Shown: piece after piece, positions 20,301 to 27,768 of the stretch | Numbering within the stretch: the first letter of the stretch is position 1 | Layout: the number at the start of each line of letters is the position of its first letter | DNA from: Streptomyces sp. S.PNR 29 | Lineage (GTDB): Bacteria; Actinomycetota; Actinomycetes; Streptomycetales; Streptomycetaceae | DNA: 64,000 nucleotides | NCBI RefSeq assembly: GCF_030386795.1 | Contig: NZ_JANUQM010000014.1 | Coordinates: forward strand, 62,001 to 126,000 | Direction of reading: 5' to 3' | Translations under genes and position numbers: made by a program | Notes under the pieces: generated by a model | What the model was told of the DNA's origin: nothing | Seen by the model: the letters and a program-made list of their open reading frames with translations, nothing else | Database searches by the model: none

Positions 20301-20359
20301 TGGCCCATCGGCTCGGGCTGTTTCCGACGGGGGCCGGGGGACGCCTGGGAACGGGATAA
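17309..20359 (+). CDS. LuxR-family ATP-binding regulator (LAL type)
   Basis: A large transcription regulator of about 1016 residues: an N-terminal AAA/STAND-type ATPase, a long helical TPR-like middle and a C-terminal LuxR helix-turn-helix. Walker A is GGEAGVGKT with Lys50; Walker B is VVIALEDLHWAD at about 151-162. The HTH (about 942-1005) reads LGLTSRERDVLRLVAVG and SNRQIAEELFISPKTASVHV. The start is uncertain. A GTG at 17153 overlaps the preceding gene by GTGA, but the 52 residues it would add have poor codon bias and no family similarity, so ATG 17309 is given. LAL regulators typically activate one pathway in response to a ligand; the target here is unknown, and no pathway genes are adjacent. 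Confidence 0.88.
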   Translation: MLGPVQTRSVSPVFVGRTDELGTLNDALARADAAGEPQALLLGGEAGVGKTRLVEEFATAATRRGAVVALGGCVEIGADGLPFAPFSTALRALRRELPDALAAAAAGQEEELARLLPELGETGAGRHDEEGMARLFELTARLLERVAAEHTVVIALEDLHWADASTRHLLAYLFRTLRTGRLVVLATYRSDDIHRRHPLRPLLAELDRLRTVHRIELGRFNREEVSRQIAGILACEPDPRQVDEIFERSDGNAFFVEELAVAAHEGCCTGLTDSLRDLLLVRVEGLPESAQRVVRIVAEGGSTVEHRLLAAVARLAEDDLIEALRAAVNANILSPAPDGDGYRFRHSLVREAVSDDLLPGERSRLNRRYAEALQADPTLVPAAEHVMRLASHWYHAHDAARALPAVLDASVEARRRHAYSEQLRLLERAMELWDNVPDEVRATLRPVDYTEAYPPCGCDPATTPLRYLDLMAEAAVAGRLCGERERALKITKRALHLLEDERDPLRSAWFWIQRSRLVQAQARGDGWKEIGTAQELVRGLPPSEVHAEVLAMAAGWAMLHEPGPEAVTAAERAVEYARMVGAADIEFNARLTLGGLMVDAGHIEAGLAQMYEVRDLVVEQGRPGVVGRSHVNLPSVLESVGRSEEAVGILREGLRLTQKMGLLESEAWVWANLAESLFSLGRWEEAAEAATKARTTGQAVKPRGGACLTCSAIALARGEVTEAARLLAEARASYGTHDPMPQNTLPLATLTVGVAAAEGRLLDARAELERALDTGFPPGTQRYAWPLLLAAATAEADARGLRTAEQGRAEVLERLVTSAKSLTTAAPVWLAHEKWVRAELHRAEGRDTPDAWSEAVTAFECLERPYELARVRHRLAEALLTADSGEDERARATELLRLAHAVADHLGARPLADAVTLLAQRARLTLSRTPDPAPAPADPAETLGLTSRERDVLRLVAVGRSNRQIAEELFISPKTASVHVSNILAKLGVSGRGEAAAVAHRLGLFPTGAGGRLGTG

Positions 20360-20386
20360 TGGAGACAGGCCCACAAGGGAGGAGCC

Positions 20387-20542
20387 GTGTTGTACCAGGT
20401 CGAGTTCACCGAGCGTGCCGCGGCTCAGCGTGACGCGCTTCTCGAGGTCGCTCCCGGGATAACCGTCGACTACATGGTGCACCGCGCCTTCCTGATCCTG
20501 GTCTCCGTGGCGGTCCTCGACCGATCGCTCATCGACGAGTAA
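20387..20542 (+). CDS. Very small protein with RelE/ParE-like N-terminus
   Basis: A 51-residue frame starting at GTG 20387 with a strong AAGGGAGGA site. It begins LYQVEFTERAAAQRDALLEV, which resembles the first strand and helix of RelE/ParE toxins. It then diverges into a hydrophobic stretch (AFLILVSVAVLDRSL) and stops at 51 residues, about half a toxin length. No antitoxin gene is adjacent. It may be a small conserved protein in its own right or a shortened toxin-fold relic. The start site and G/C third positions support coding. Confidence 0.6.
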   Translation: MLYQVEFTERAAAQRDALLEVAPGITVDYMVHRAFLILVSVAVLDRSLIDE

Positions 20543-20576
20543 CCGGAGCCGCAGGGCGGCCGGGGGAAGGAACGCG

Positions 20577-20771
20577 ATGTTCAACGCTTTCGAGGAACTG
20601 TTCTCACCCGGCCGCAAGCACACCCGCGACGAGAAGAAACGCCTGGAGCTGACCCGGATGGATGTCGGGGACAACGACCCGGGGCGCGGGCCGATAGACC
20701 TCGCTTCCGGGAAGGTCGTCGTCCGGGCACCGAAGCCGCCCGAGGGGGAGTCCGCCGCGGACGCTGACTGA
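20577..20771 (+). CDS. DUF6191-like small protein
   Basis: A 64-residue soluble protein starting MFNAFEELFSPGRKHTRDE, with a central LELTRMDVGDNDPGRGPIDL and then SGKVVVR. I recognise this pattern from short actinomycete proteins filed as DUF6191; the name is from memory. Function unknown. The site GGGGGAAGG precedes the ATG. Converges with the sugar dehydrogenase gene 12 bases downstream. Confidence 0.7.
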   Translation: MFNAFEELFSPGRKHTRDEKKRLELTRMDVGDNDPGRGPIDLASGKVVVRAPKPPEGESAADAD

Positions 20772-20783
20772 GCGCCCCGGACA

Positions 20784-21941
20784 TCACTTCACCCGCAGCT
20801 CCAGGATCCGGTCGTCCCCGTCCTTCGGATTGCCCCGGCCGTCCGTGTTGCTGGTCGTCAGCCACAGCTTGTCGCCGCCCGCCGCGACCACCGTGCGCAG
20901 CCGTCCGTACTCGCCCTCCAGGAAGGCCTGCAGATCGGCCGAGGCCTCCGTGCCCTTCAAGGGGACACGCCACAGGCGCTGACCGCGCAGGCCCGCCATC
21001 CATATCGAGCCCTCGGCGTACGCGATACCGCTGGGGGAGGCCTCGTCCGTCGTCCACTGGTCGATCGGATTGTGGAACCGCCCGTCGTCGGACCTGCCCT
21101 CCGCCTCCGGCCAGCCGTAGTTGTCGCCCGGCTTGATGGCGTTCAGCTCGTCCCAGGTGTTCTGTCCGAACTCCGAGGCGAACAGGCGCTGTCTGCCGTC
21201 CCAGGCGAGGCCCTGCACATTGCGGTGGCCGTACGAGTAGACGGGGGAGTCCGGGAAGGGGTTGCCCGGTGCCGGCTCGCCCTCGGGGGTCAGGCGCAGG
21301 ATCTTGCCGCCGACCGACTCCTTGTCCTGGGACAGCCCCGTGTCACCGCTCTCGCCCGTGCCCACGTACAGCATCCTGTCCGGGCCGAAGGCGATCCGGC
21401 CACCGTTGTGGATCACGCCCTTGGGGATGCCCTTGAAGAGCGTGTCGGGCGCGCCCAACTGCTCGCCGGACGGCTTCTTCTCGTCGTACAGCATGCGGAC
21501 GATGCGGTTGTCCGAGGCGGAGGTGAAGTAGGCGTAGACCATGTGGTCCGAGGCGTAGTCGGGGGAGAGCGCGATGCCGAGCAGGCCGCCCTCGCCGGCC
21601 GGCGACACCCCCGGCACCTCGCCCAGCTCGGTCTTCCTGCCCGACTCGGCGTCGACCCGTGTGATCGTGCCGTCGTCGCGGGAGGCGACCAGCAGGTCGC
21701 CCTCGGGCAGCGGAGCGAGCCCCCAGGGGCTGTTCAGTCCCGTGGCGACCGTGCGGACCACCTTCACCGAGCCCTGGGCGGGAGGGGTCTCCTCGGCCTG
21801 CCGCGAGGACGACGACTGCGGTGCCGTACGGCTCGGGGACGCGCTCGCCTGTCCGGCCGGTCCTCCGCCGTCGGAGGAGCAGCCGGCCGTCAGCAGGAGC
21901 GCGGCGGCGGCCGACACGGCCGTCACGGCTCGACGTTGCAC
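20784..21941 (-). CDS. PQQ-dependent-type sugar dehydrogenase lipoprotein (GSDH/sorbosone family)
   Basis: A 385-residue lipoprotein, probably on the outer face of the membrane. The signal peptide ends in the lipobox LTAGC with Cys21, followed by a Ser/Pro-rich linker to about residue 60. The beta-propeller of the glucose/sorbosone dehydrogenase family follows: LNSPWGLAPLPEGDLLVASR, then ...GGRIAFGPDRMLYVGTGESGD, YGHRNVQGLAW and NYGWPEAEG. Such enzymes oxidise aldose sugars; cofactor and substrate here are inferred. GTG 21941 has GAAGGGA eight bases before it and was preferred over an earlier start that would bury the signal peptide. Confidence 0.85.
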   Translation of the reverse strand: MQRRAVTAVSAAAALLLTAGCSSDGGGPAGQASASPSRTAPQSSSSRQAEETPPAQGSVKVVRTVATGLNSPWGLAPLPEGDLLVASRDDGTITRVDAESGRKTELGEVPGVSPAGEGGLLGIALSPDYASDHMVYAYFTSASDNRIVRMLYDEKKPSGEQLGAPDTLFKGIPKGVIHNGGRIAFGPDRMLYVGTGESGDTGLSQDKESVGGKILRLTPEGEPAPGNPFPDSPVYSYGHRNVQGLAWDGRQRLFASEFGQNTWDELNAIKPGDNYGWPEAEGRSDDGRFHNPIDQWTTDEASPSGIAYAEGSIWMAGLRGQRLWRVPLKGTEASADLQAFLEGEYGRLRTVVAAGGDKLWLTTSNTDGRGNPKDGDDRILELRVK

Positions 21942-22061
21942 GATCTTGGTCCCTTCGACGCGGCGGGTTCTACCTGTCTTACACCGCTCGCGCCCCACAG
22001 GTTCCCGATCAGTGAAAGTCGAAGCGCCCACCCTTCAACGACCGGTCGACCGGGTGCCGTT

Positions 22062-23060
22062 TCAGTCCCACGACCCCTGAGCGGCCGGCAGCTCCGCCAC
22101 CTCGGTCAGATCCTGTTCCGTCAGCCGGAGCCCGGCCGCGCCCGCGTTCTCGCTCACCCACCGCTCCTGCTTGGTGCCCGGCACCGCGACCACGTGCCGT
22201 CCCTGCGCCAGCACCCAGGCCAGCGCCACCTGCGCGGGCGTGACCCCGTCGCCGTGCCGGGCCGCGATGCGGCGCAGTCCCGCCACGATCGGCTGATTCG
22301 CGGCCATCATCTCGGCCGTGAAGCGGGGGTGCCGGGCGCGGAGGTCGTCCGGTTCGAAGCCCCCGCCGGGCGTCAGCGTGCCGGTCAGAAAGCCGTTGCC
22401 GAGCGGCATCGCGGCCAGGAAGCCGACACCGCGCGCCTCGCACCACGGAAGCAGCGCCTCCAGCGCCTCCGGCGACCACACCGACAGCTCCGCCTCCACC
22501 GCGCTCACCGGGAAGACCTGCTGCACCCGCTCCAGCTGCCGGATCGTCGTGTCGTGCAGCCGCGCCCCGGGCCGCCGCGCCGACCGCGCCCCCACCGCGC
22601 ACAGCCCCAGGGCCCGGACCTTCCCGGCCCGGACGAGCTCCGCCATCGCCCCCCAGGTCTCCTCCACCGGAACCTCCGGGTCCGCCCGGTGCAGCTGGTA
22701 GAGGTCGATGACATCCGTCTGCAACCGCCTGAGCGAGGCGTCACAGGCCCGCCTCACATACCCGGGCCGGCCGTTGGCCACGATGTGCTGGTCGCCCACC
22801 AGCAGGCCGACCTTGGTCGACACGAAGGCGTCCTGGCGTCGCTCCTTGAGTGCCCGGCCCACCAGCAGCTCGTTGGTGAACGGGCCGTACATGTCGGCTG
22901 TGTCCAGCAGTGTCGAACCCAGGTCGAGCGCCCGGTGCACCGCCCTGAGCGACTCCTCGCCCCGCTGCCGCGAGGCGGTGTACGCCCAGCTCATCGGCAT
23001 GCACCCGAGTCCGACGGCCCCCACCGCGAGCGCCGCCGCGCCGATCGTCCTGCGCTCCAC
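22062..23060 (-). CDS. Aldo/keto reductase
   Basis: A 332-residue TIM-barrel NADPH-dependent carbonyl reductase. The catalytic tetrad is complete: Asp53, Tyr58 (DTADMYG), Lys83 (STKVG) and His124 (LYQLH). The C-terminal cofactor region VAVPGTKQERWVSEN is typical. The N-terminal MERRTIGAAALAVGAVGLGCMP is the usual barrel lid, not a signal peptide. Substrate unknown. Divergent from the 2-hydroxyacid dehydrogenase over 77 bases. Confidence 0.9.
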   Translation of the reverse strand: MERRTIGAAALAVGAVGLGCMPMSWAYTASRQRGEESLRAVHRALDLGSTLLDTADMYGPFTNELLVGRALKERRQDAFVSTKVGLLVGDQHIVANGRPGYVRRACDASLRRLQTDVIDLYQLHRADPEVPVEETWGAMAELVRAGKVRALGLCAVGARSARRPGARLHDTTIRQLERVQQVFPVSAVEAELSVWSPEALEALLPWCEARGVGFLAAMPLGNGFLTGTLTPGGGFEPDDLRARHPRFTAEMMAANQPIVAGLRRIAARHGDGVTPAQVALAWVLAQGRHVVAVPGTKQERWVSENAGAAGLRLTEQDLTEVAELPAAQGSWD

Positions 23061-23137
23061 CTGCTCGTGACCCTCCCTTTCCTGGCCACCCCAACCTAAC
23101 CTCTGCGCGGACGTGTGCCTGACATAGCCTCCAGACC

Positions 23138-24088
23138 ATGACTGCTGACGTGTGGCTGCCCATCCCGCCCGACGAGATCCAAGGTCTCCCCGAGGGGCCT
23201 CACTACCGCTTCTGGAACGGTGCCGAGGACTTCCCCGCGGACCCGGCCGACTGCGCGTTCTACGTCGTGCCCTACATGAAGCCCGCCGCGCTCTGCGTCC
23301 GCCCCCTGCCGGACATGACCTCCGTGCAGGTCGTCCAGACGCTCTCCGCCGGCACCGACAACGTCGAGCCCGGCCTGAAGCACCTGCGTCCGGGTGTACG
23401 GCTGTGCAACGCGCGCGGGGTGCACGAGGCCAGCACCGCGGAACTCACGCTCGCGCTGATCCTCGCGTCGCTGCGCGGCATCCCGGACTTCGTACGGGCC
23501 CAGGACCGGGGGGAGTGGCTCGGCGGGTTCCGGCCCGCGCTGGCCGACAAGAACGTCCTCATCGTGGGGTACGGATCGATCGGTGAGGCGATCGAGGACC
23601 GGCTCGTTCCCTTCGAGGTGGCGCGGGTGGCGCGCGTCGCGCGCTCTGAGCGCACCACGGCGCGCGGACCCGTGCACCCGCTCACCGACCTGCCCTCCCT
23701 GCTCCCCGAGGCCGACGTCGTCGTCCTGTCCACGCCGCTCACCGAGGCCACCCGCCACCTCGCGGGCGCGGAGTTCCTCGCCCGGATGAAGGACGGCGCC
23801 CTCCTCGTGAACGTGGCCCGCGGCCCCGTCATCGACACCAAGGCGCTGCTCGCCGAGCTGGAGACCGGCCGCATCACCGCCGCCCTCGACGTGACCGACC
23901 CCGAGCCGCTGCCGCCGGGGCACCCCCTGTGGCAGGCGCCCGGCCTGCTCATCAGCCCGCACGTCGGCGGGCCGACGTCCGCCTTCCGGCCGCGCGCCGA
24001 ACGGCTGCTGGTGGACCAGTTGAGGCGTTTCGTGAACCGGGAGCCGCTGCGCAACGTGATCCTTACGACGGGCGCAACCGGCGCGTGA
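23138..24088 (+). CDS. D-2-hydroxyacid dehydrogenase
   Basis: A 316-residue NAD(P)-dependent dehydrogenase of the D-isomer-specific family, interconverting 2-oxoacids and D-2-hydroxyacids. The dinucleotide loop GYGSIG is at 144-149, and the catalytic trio is Arg228 (NVARGPV), Glu256 (DPEPLPPGHPLW) and His275 (SPHVGGP). It lacks the C-terminal ACT domain that the SerA in this window has. Substrate unknown; glyoxylate/hydroxypyruvate-type reduction is one option. Confidence 0.88.
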   Translation: MTADVWLPIPPDEIQGLPEGPHYRFWNGAEDFPADPADCAFYVVPYMKPAALCVRPLPDMTSVQVVQTLSAGTDNVEPGLKHLRPGVRLCNARGVHEASTAELTLALILASLRGIPDFVRAQDRGEWLGGFRPALADKNVLIVGYGSIGEAIEDRLVPFEVARVARVARSERTTARGPVHPLTDLPSLLPEADVVVLSTPLTEATRHLAGAEFLARMKDGALLVNVARGPVIDTKALLAELETGRITAALDVTDPEPLPPGHPLWQAPGLLISPHVGGPTSAFRPRAERLLVDQLRRFVNREPLRNVILTTGATGA

Positions 24089-24208
24089 CCGGCGCGACGG
24101 CGCATCCGTCGCACCCGGCACGCCATCGACTTCGGGCACCCTCCGCAATCTTCCGGATGCGGTGGGTATCCGTATTCCCAGTGGTGGTCACGGAGCGTAG
24201 AGAGGCTA

Positions 24209-24221
24209 TGTCCCTGAGTGA
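24209..24221 (+). promoter_or_regulatory. BldD-like box upstream of the GGDEF/EAL gene
   Basis: TGTCCCTGAGTGA matches the palindromic BldD consensus as I recall it (TnACnC(A/T)GnGTnA) at every fixed position except the third. BldD with bound c-di-GMP represses developmental genes and several c-di-GMP enzyme genes in Streptomyces. The site lies 290 bases before the chosen start in the least GC-biased part of the gap 24089-24510. Apart from this box, that gap shows only poorly biased sequence and no other gene. Confidence 0.5.
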
Positions 24222-24510
24222 CGAGACTGGTGTATCGTCCCGACAGGGGCTGCGCCGCGCACCGTACGGCGCCGGGGATGGACACTTCAGAACTGTGAGG
24301 GGGGCGACGGGCGATGCACGGCCTATGGACGAACGATCCGACGCGGCGGGGCCGCCGGCGGCGACCCTGGCGGACGGCCGCGCGCGGGCGCGGTCAGCAC
24401 GGCAGTCACCACAGCCATCACCAGCGCAGGCACGGCGGCCGCGGGAGGCATGCCCACCCGGCGCACCGGGACCCGCGGAACCCGGGTGCCCCGCGGACCT
24501 GGGGGACCCC

Positions 24511-27500
24511 GTGAGTGCCCCCCCGACGTCCACGCCCACCCTCGACGGAGCGCTGCGGCCACAGCCTTCGCCGAGGACGCCGCTGCCCCGCCCGCCGGCC
24601 TCCGGCAGCGGGTCGGGCCTGGTCCTCCAGCTGGTTCTGGCCCTGGTCTGCGCGGGATACGCCGTCGGTTCCGCGTTCGGCTGGGGCTCGGGCCGGCTCG
24701 CCCTGATCATGGGCGACTTCGGGCTGGCCGCCGCGGCGGGCGCCGCCGCCGTCTCCTGCTTCCTCTACGCCCGCAGCCGCCGCGTCCGCTTTCGACCCGC
24801 CTGGCTGCTGTTCGCCCTCTCCTCGGCGATGGCGGCCCTGGGCAACGTGGTCTGGGGGTGGTACGAGGTCGTCCTGGACCAGGAGGTACCCAGCCCCTCC
24901 TACGCCGACCTGTTCTTCCTGTGCTTCGCACCGCCCGCCATCGTGGGGCTGCTGGTGCTCGCCAAGCGGCCGGTGACGAAGGCGGGATGGGTCTGCCTGG
25001 CGCTGGACGCCTGGCTGATCGGCGGCTCGCTGCTGACCCTGTCCTGGAGCCTGGCACTCGCGCAGGCGGCCAAGGCCGACGGGTCGAGCGTGGCGCACAC
25101 GGCGCTGTCGCTGGCGTACCCGCTGCTCGACATCGCCCTGGTCAGCATGGTGCTCGCGCTGCACTTCCGGCGCTCCGGGGTGAACCGTCCCGCGGTCAAC
25201 ACCGCGATCGGCGCGCTCGCCCTGACCGTCATGTGCGACGCCCTGTTCACCTCGCCGCTGCTGCACAACAACTACCACTCCGGCCAGTTGCTCGACGCCG
25301 GCTGGTTCGCCGGCTCGCTGCTGCTCGCGTACGCCCCCTGGGCGGGGGCCCGGCGCGGCCGGCCGACGGACGACGACGGGCACACGCGCGTGGTGCACGA
25401 GCACGTTCCGGGGCAGCGCTCCGCCGGTCACCACCCCTCCGTGCCCGCGCAGGGAGGTGAGCACAGCAGCAGGTACCTCGCCGGGCGGCCCACCGCGGGG
25501 TCCCTGGCCGCGCTCACGCCCTATCTCGCCGCGGCCGTCTGCACCCTGGGGATCCTGTACAACGTCCTCAACGGCCACAGCGTCGACCGCGTGGTGCTCC
25601 TGACCGGCGGCACGGTCGTGCTCGCCCTCGTGGTGCGCCAGGGCATCATGCTGATCGACAACATCACCCTCACCCAGGAACTGGCGCAGCAGGAGAACCA
25701 CTTCCGCTCCCTGGTGCAGGGCTCCAGCGACGTCATCATGATCGCCGCGCCCAGCGGCATCCTGCGGTACGTCTCCCCGGCCGCCGCCGGGGTCTACGGA
25801 CGCCCCGCCGAGGAACTGGTGGGGACGGAACTGGCCCATCTCATCCACCCGGAGGACCTGGGCTGCGTGGTCCACGAGGTGCGCCGCTTCCTCGCCGCCA
25901 ACCCGGTCGAGGAGCCCACTACGCGCATCGAGTGCCGTTTCCGGTCCGGTGAGGGCGGCTGGCTGAACGTCGAGTCGACTGTCAACCGCCATCACGGCGG
26001 CCTCATCTTCAACAGCCGGGACGTGACCGAACGAGTCCGCCTGCAGGCGCAGCTCCAGCACAACGCCGAGCACGACCCGCTGACCGACCTGCCCAACCGC
26101 GCCCTGTTCACCAAGCGCGTCCAGCAGGCCCTGTCCGGCCGCCGCGCCACCGACCGGGGCACCGCCCTGCGCAACACGGCCGTCCTCTTCATCGACCTCG
26201 ACGGCTTCAAGGCCGTCAACGACACCATCGGGCACCAGGCCGGCGACGAACTGCTCGTCCAGGCCGCCCGCAGACTCCACGAGGCGGTCCGGCAGGGCGA
26301 CACCGCCTCCCGGCTGGGCGGCGACGAGTTCGCGGCCCTCATCGTCGGGGACTGCACACGTGACCGGTCCGCCCGGGAACGGCACATCCTGGAGCTCGCC
26401 GACCGCCTCAGGGTGACGCTGTCACAGCCGTACCTCATCGACGGCAACGACGTCCGTGTCAACGCCTCCATCGGCGTGGCCTTCGCCGAACCCGGCCTGG
26501 GCGCGGGCGAGTTGCTGCGCAACGCCGACCTCGCCATGTACCGCGCCAAGGCGGGCGGCAAGGGCCGTGTCGAGCTGTACAAGCCGCAGATGCAGCAGGA
26601 CGTCGTACGCAAGGCGGAGCTCGCCACCCGTCTGCGGGCCGCGCTGCACGACGGCGAGTTCACGCTGCTGCACCAGCCGGTGGTGTGCCTGGAGAACGGC
26701 CGGATCGCGTCGGTCTCCGCCCAGGCGCGCTGGCGTTCCTCCCAGGGAGTGCTCTTCACCCCCGCCGAGTTCCTGCGCGTGGCCGAGGACAGCGACAAGG
26801 CCGCGGAGCTGGGCCGGTGGGTGCTGGAGGAGGCCGTCGAGCAGGCCGCCCAGCGGCAGGCGACCGGTCTGGCCGTGCCCGTGGGCGTGCGGATGAGCGC
26901 CCGCCGCCTGCTGGACCGGTCCATGCCGCTCGCCTCGATCGAGGCACTGCTGACCCGGCACGGGCTGCCGTCCGGAGCGCTGATGATCGAGCTGTCCGAC
27001 ACCGACCCGAGAGTCGGCCTGGACGACCTGGAGCGCCGGCTGAACGCCCTCAAGCGGATCGGCGTCCGGATCGCGCTGGACGGCTTCGGCAGCGGCTACG
27101 GGGCGATCACGGCTCTCAGGAGGCTCCCCGTCGACGTCCTCAAACTCGACCGCAGTCTGGTCGAGGGCGTCGTCGAGTCCGCGCGGCTGCACAAGATCAC
27201 CAGTGGGCTGCTGCGGATCGCCGCCGACCTCGGGCTGCAGTCGGTGGCCGACGGGGTGGACCTTCCCGAGCAGGTCGACGCCCTGCGCGCGATGGGGTGC
27301 ACGCACGGGCAGGGCATGGCCTTCTCGGCGCCGCTGGACGAGTACCGGCTGCGCCGGGTGCTGGGCCGCGGTCACTACCCGGTGCCGCACGGACCGGCCG
27401 AGCCCGCGTTCGCGGGCGGCGGTACGGGGGTGTACACCAATGGTGTGACGGCCAGTGGTGTGACCACCGTCTTCTCAGGCGGCACGGCCCTACGCTCACA

Positions 27501-27528
27501 TAATGAGACTCCCGTCCCACCCACTTGA
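24511..27528 (+). CDS. Membrane PAS-GGDEF protein with degenerate EAL domain (predicted diguanylate cyclase)
   Basis: About 1005 residues: some ten membrane segments (about 35-385), a PAS domain (about 395-510), GGDEF (about 520-680) and an EAL-like domain (about 690-950). GGDEF is intact at 603-607 and the inhibitory site RQGD sits at 594-597, the correct five residues before it, so product-inhibited c-di-GMP synthesis is expected. The EAL domain has lost key residues: the EAL triplet reads Ser736-Ala-Gln738, and the DDFGTGYSS loop is DGFGSGYGA with Gly858 for the second Asp. It is probably not a phosphodiesterase. GTG 24511 (after GGGGGA) was chosen; an ATG at 24208 would add 101 residues of poor codon bias and overlaps the BldD-like box. 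From memory, S. coelicolor has a similar gene before ilvB. Confidence 0.85.
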   Translation: MSAPPTSTPTLDGALRPQPSPRTPLPRPPASGSGSGLVLQLVLALVCAGYAVGSAFGWGSGRLALIMGDFGLAAAAGAAAVSCFLYARSRRVRFRPAWLLFALSSAMAALGNVVWGWYEVVLDQEVPSPSYADLFFLCFAPPAIVGLLVLAKRPVTKAGWVCLALDAWLIGGSLLTLSWSLALAQAAKADGSSVAHTALSLAYPLLDIALVSMVLALHFRRSGVNRPAVNTAIGALALTVMCDALFTSPLLHNNYHSGQLLDAGWFAGSLLLAYAPWAGARRGRPTDDDGHTRVVHEHVPGQRSAGHHPSVPAQGGEHSSRYLAGRPTAGSLAALTPYLAAAVCTLGILYNVLNGHSVDRVVLLTGGTVVLALVVRQGIMLIDNITLTQELAQQENHFRSLVQGSSDVIMIAAPSGILRYVSPAAAGVYGRPAEELVGTELAHLIHPEDLGCVVHEVRRFLAANPVEEPTTRIECRFRSGEGGWLNVESTVNRHHGGLIFNSRDVTERVRLQAQLQHNAEHDPLTDLPNRALFTKRVQQALSGRRATDRGTALRNTAVLFIDLDGFKAVNDTIGHQAGDELLVQAARRLHEAVRQGDTASRLGGDEFAALIVGDCTRDRSARERHILELADRLRVTLSQPYLIDGNDVRVNASIGVAFAEPGLGAGELLRNADLAMYRAKAGGKGRVELYKPQMQQDVVRKAELATRLRAALHDGEFTLLHQPVVCLENGRIASVSAQARWRSSQGVLFTPAEFLRVAEDSDKAAELGRWVLEEAVEQAAQRQATGLAVPVGVRMSARRLLDRSMPLASIEALLTRHGLPSGALMIELSDTDPRVGLDDLERRLNALKRIGVRIALDGFGSGYGAITALRRLPVDVLKLDRSLVEGVVESARLHKITSGLLRIAADLGLQSVADGVDLPEQVDALRAMGCTHGQGMAFSAPLDEYRLRRVLGRGHYPVPHGPAEPAFAGGGTGVYTNGVTASGVTTVFSGGTALRSHNETPVPPT

Positions 27529-27561
27529 CAGTGAGTGCGTGCCGGGGGGAGGGTCTGTGCC

Positions 27562-27603
27562 ATGCGCACCCGAATTCTCGTACTTGGAAAGCGCGTCGGC
27601 TGA
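27562..27603 (+). CDS. ilvB leader peptide
   Basis: A 13-codon frame, MRTRILVLGKRVG, with a strong ribosome site (GGGGGGAGGG at 27543-27552). Five of 13 residues are Ile, Leu or Val, four of them consecutive (residues 5-8), and their codons include ATT, GTA and CTT, all rare in Streptomyces. It is placed 166 bases before ilvB and ahead of a terminator, the layout of classical attenuation. Leader peptides before ilvB operons have been predicted in Actinobacteria. CATAAT at 27499-27504 may be the -10 element. Confidence 0.85.
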   Translation: MRTRILVLGKRVG

Positions 27604-27677
27604 CGCTGAGCTCTGACCGCTCAGCGATCCCACCCGGCGCGCTCCCCTCGCTTGCCCTATGGCACGAGGGGTTTTTT
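27604..27677 (+). terminator. ilvB attenuator: competing stems and intrinsic terminator
   Basis: The terminator stem CCCCTCG (27644-27650) / CGAGGGG (27665-27671) encloses a TGCC/GGCA stem and is followed by six T (27672-27677). A separate stem CGCTGAG (27604-27610) / CTCAGCG (27620-27626) starts right after the leader stop. Leader bases 27591-27599 can instead pair with 27634-27642 (nine pairs, one G-U), next to the terminator. Ribosome stalling at the Ile-Leu-Val-Leu codons should change which stems form. Which one is the antiterminator is not resolved by eye. Confidence 0.8.
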
Positions 27678-27768
27678 GTTGCACAGGCACCTGCCGTACA
27701 GCAGCCGCACTCCGCACAAACCTCGCAAAAACCCTCGCAAAAACCTCAGCATCGAGAAGAGAATGCCG

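Noticed and set aside
24208..24510. Earlier ATG for the second GGDEF protein
   Set aside because: The 101 extra codons have many A-ending codons and low-complexity sequence, and the BldD-like box overlaps the ATG. Still possible if the site is intragenic.
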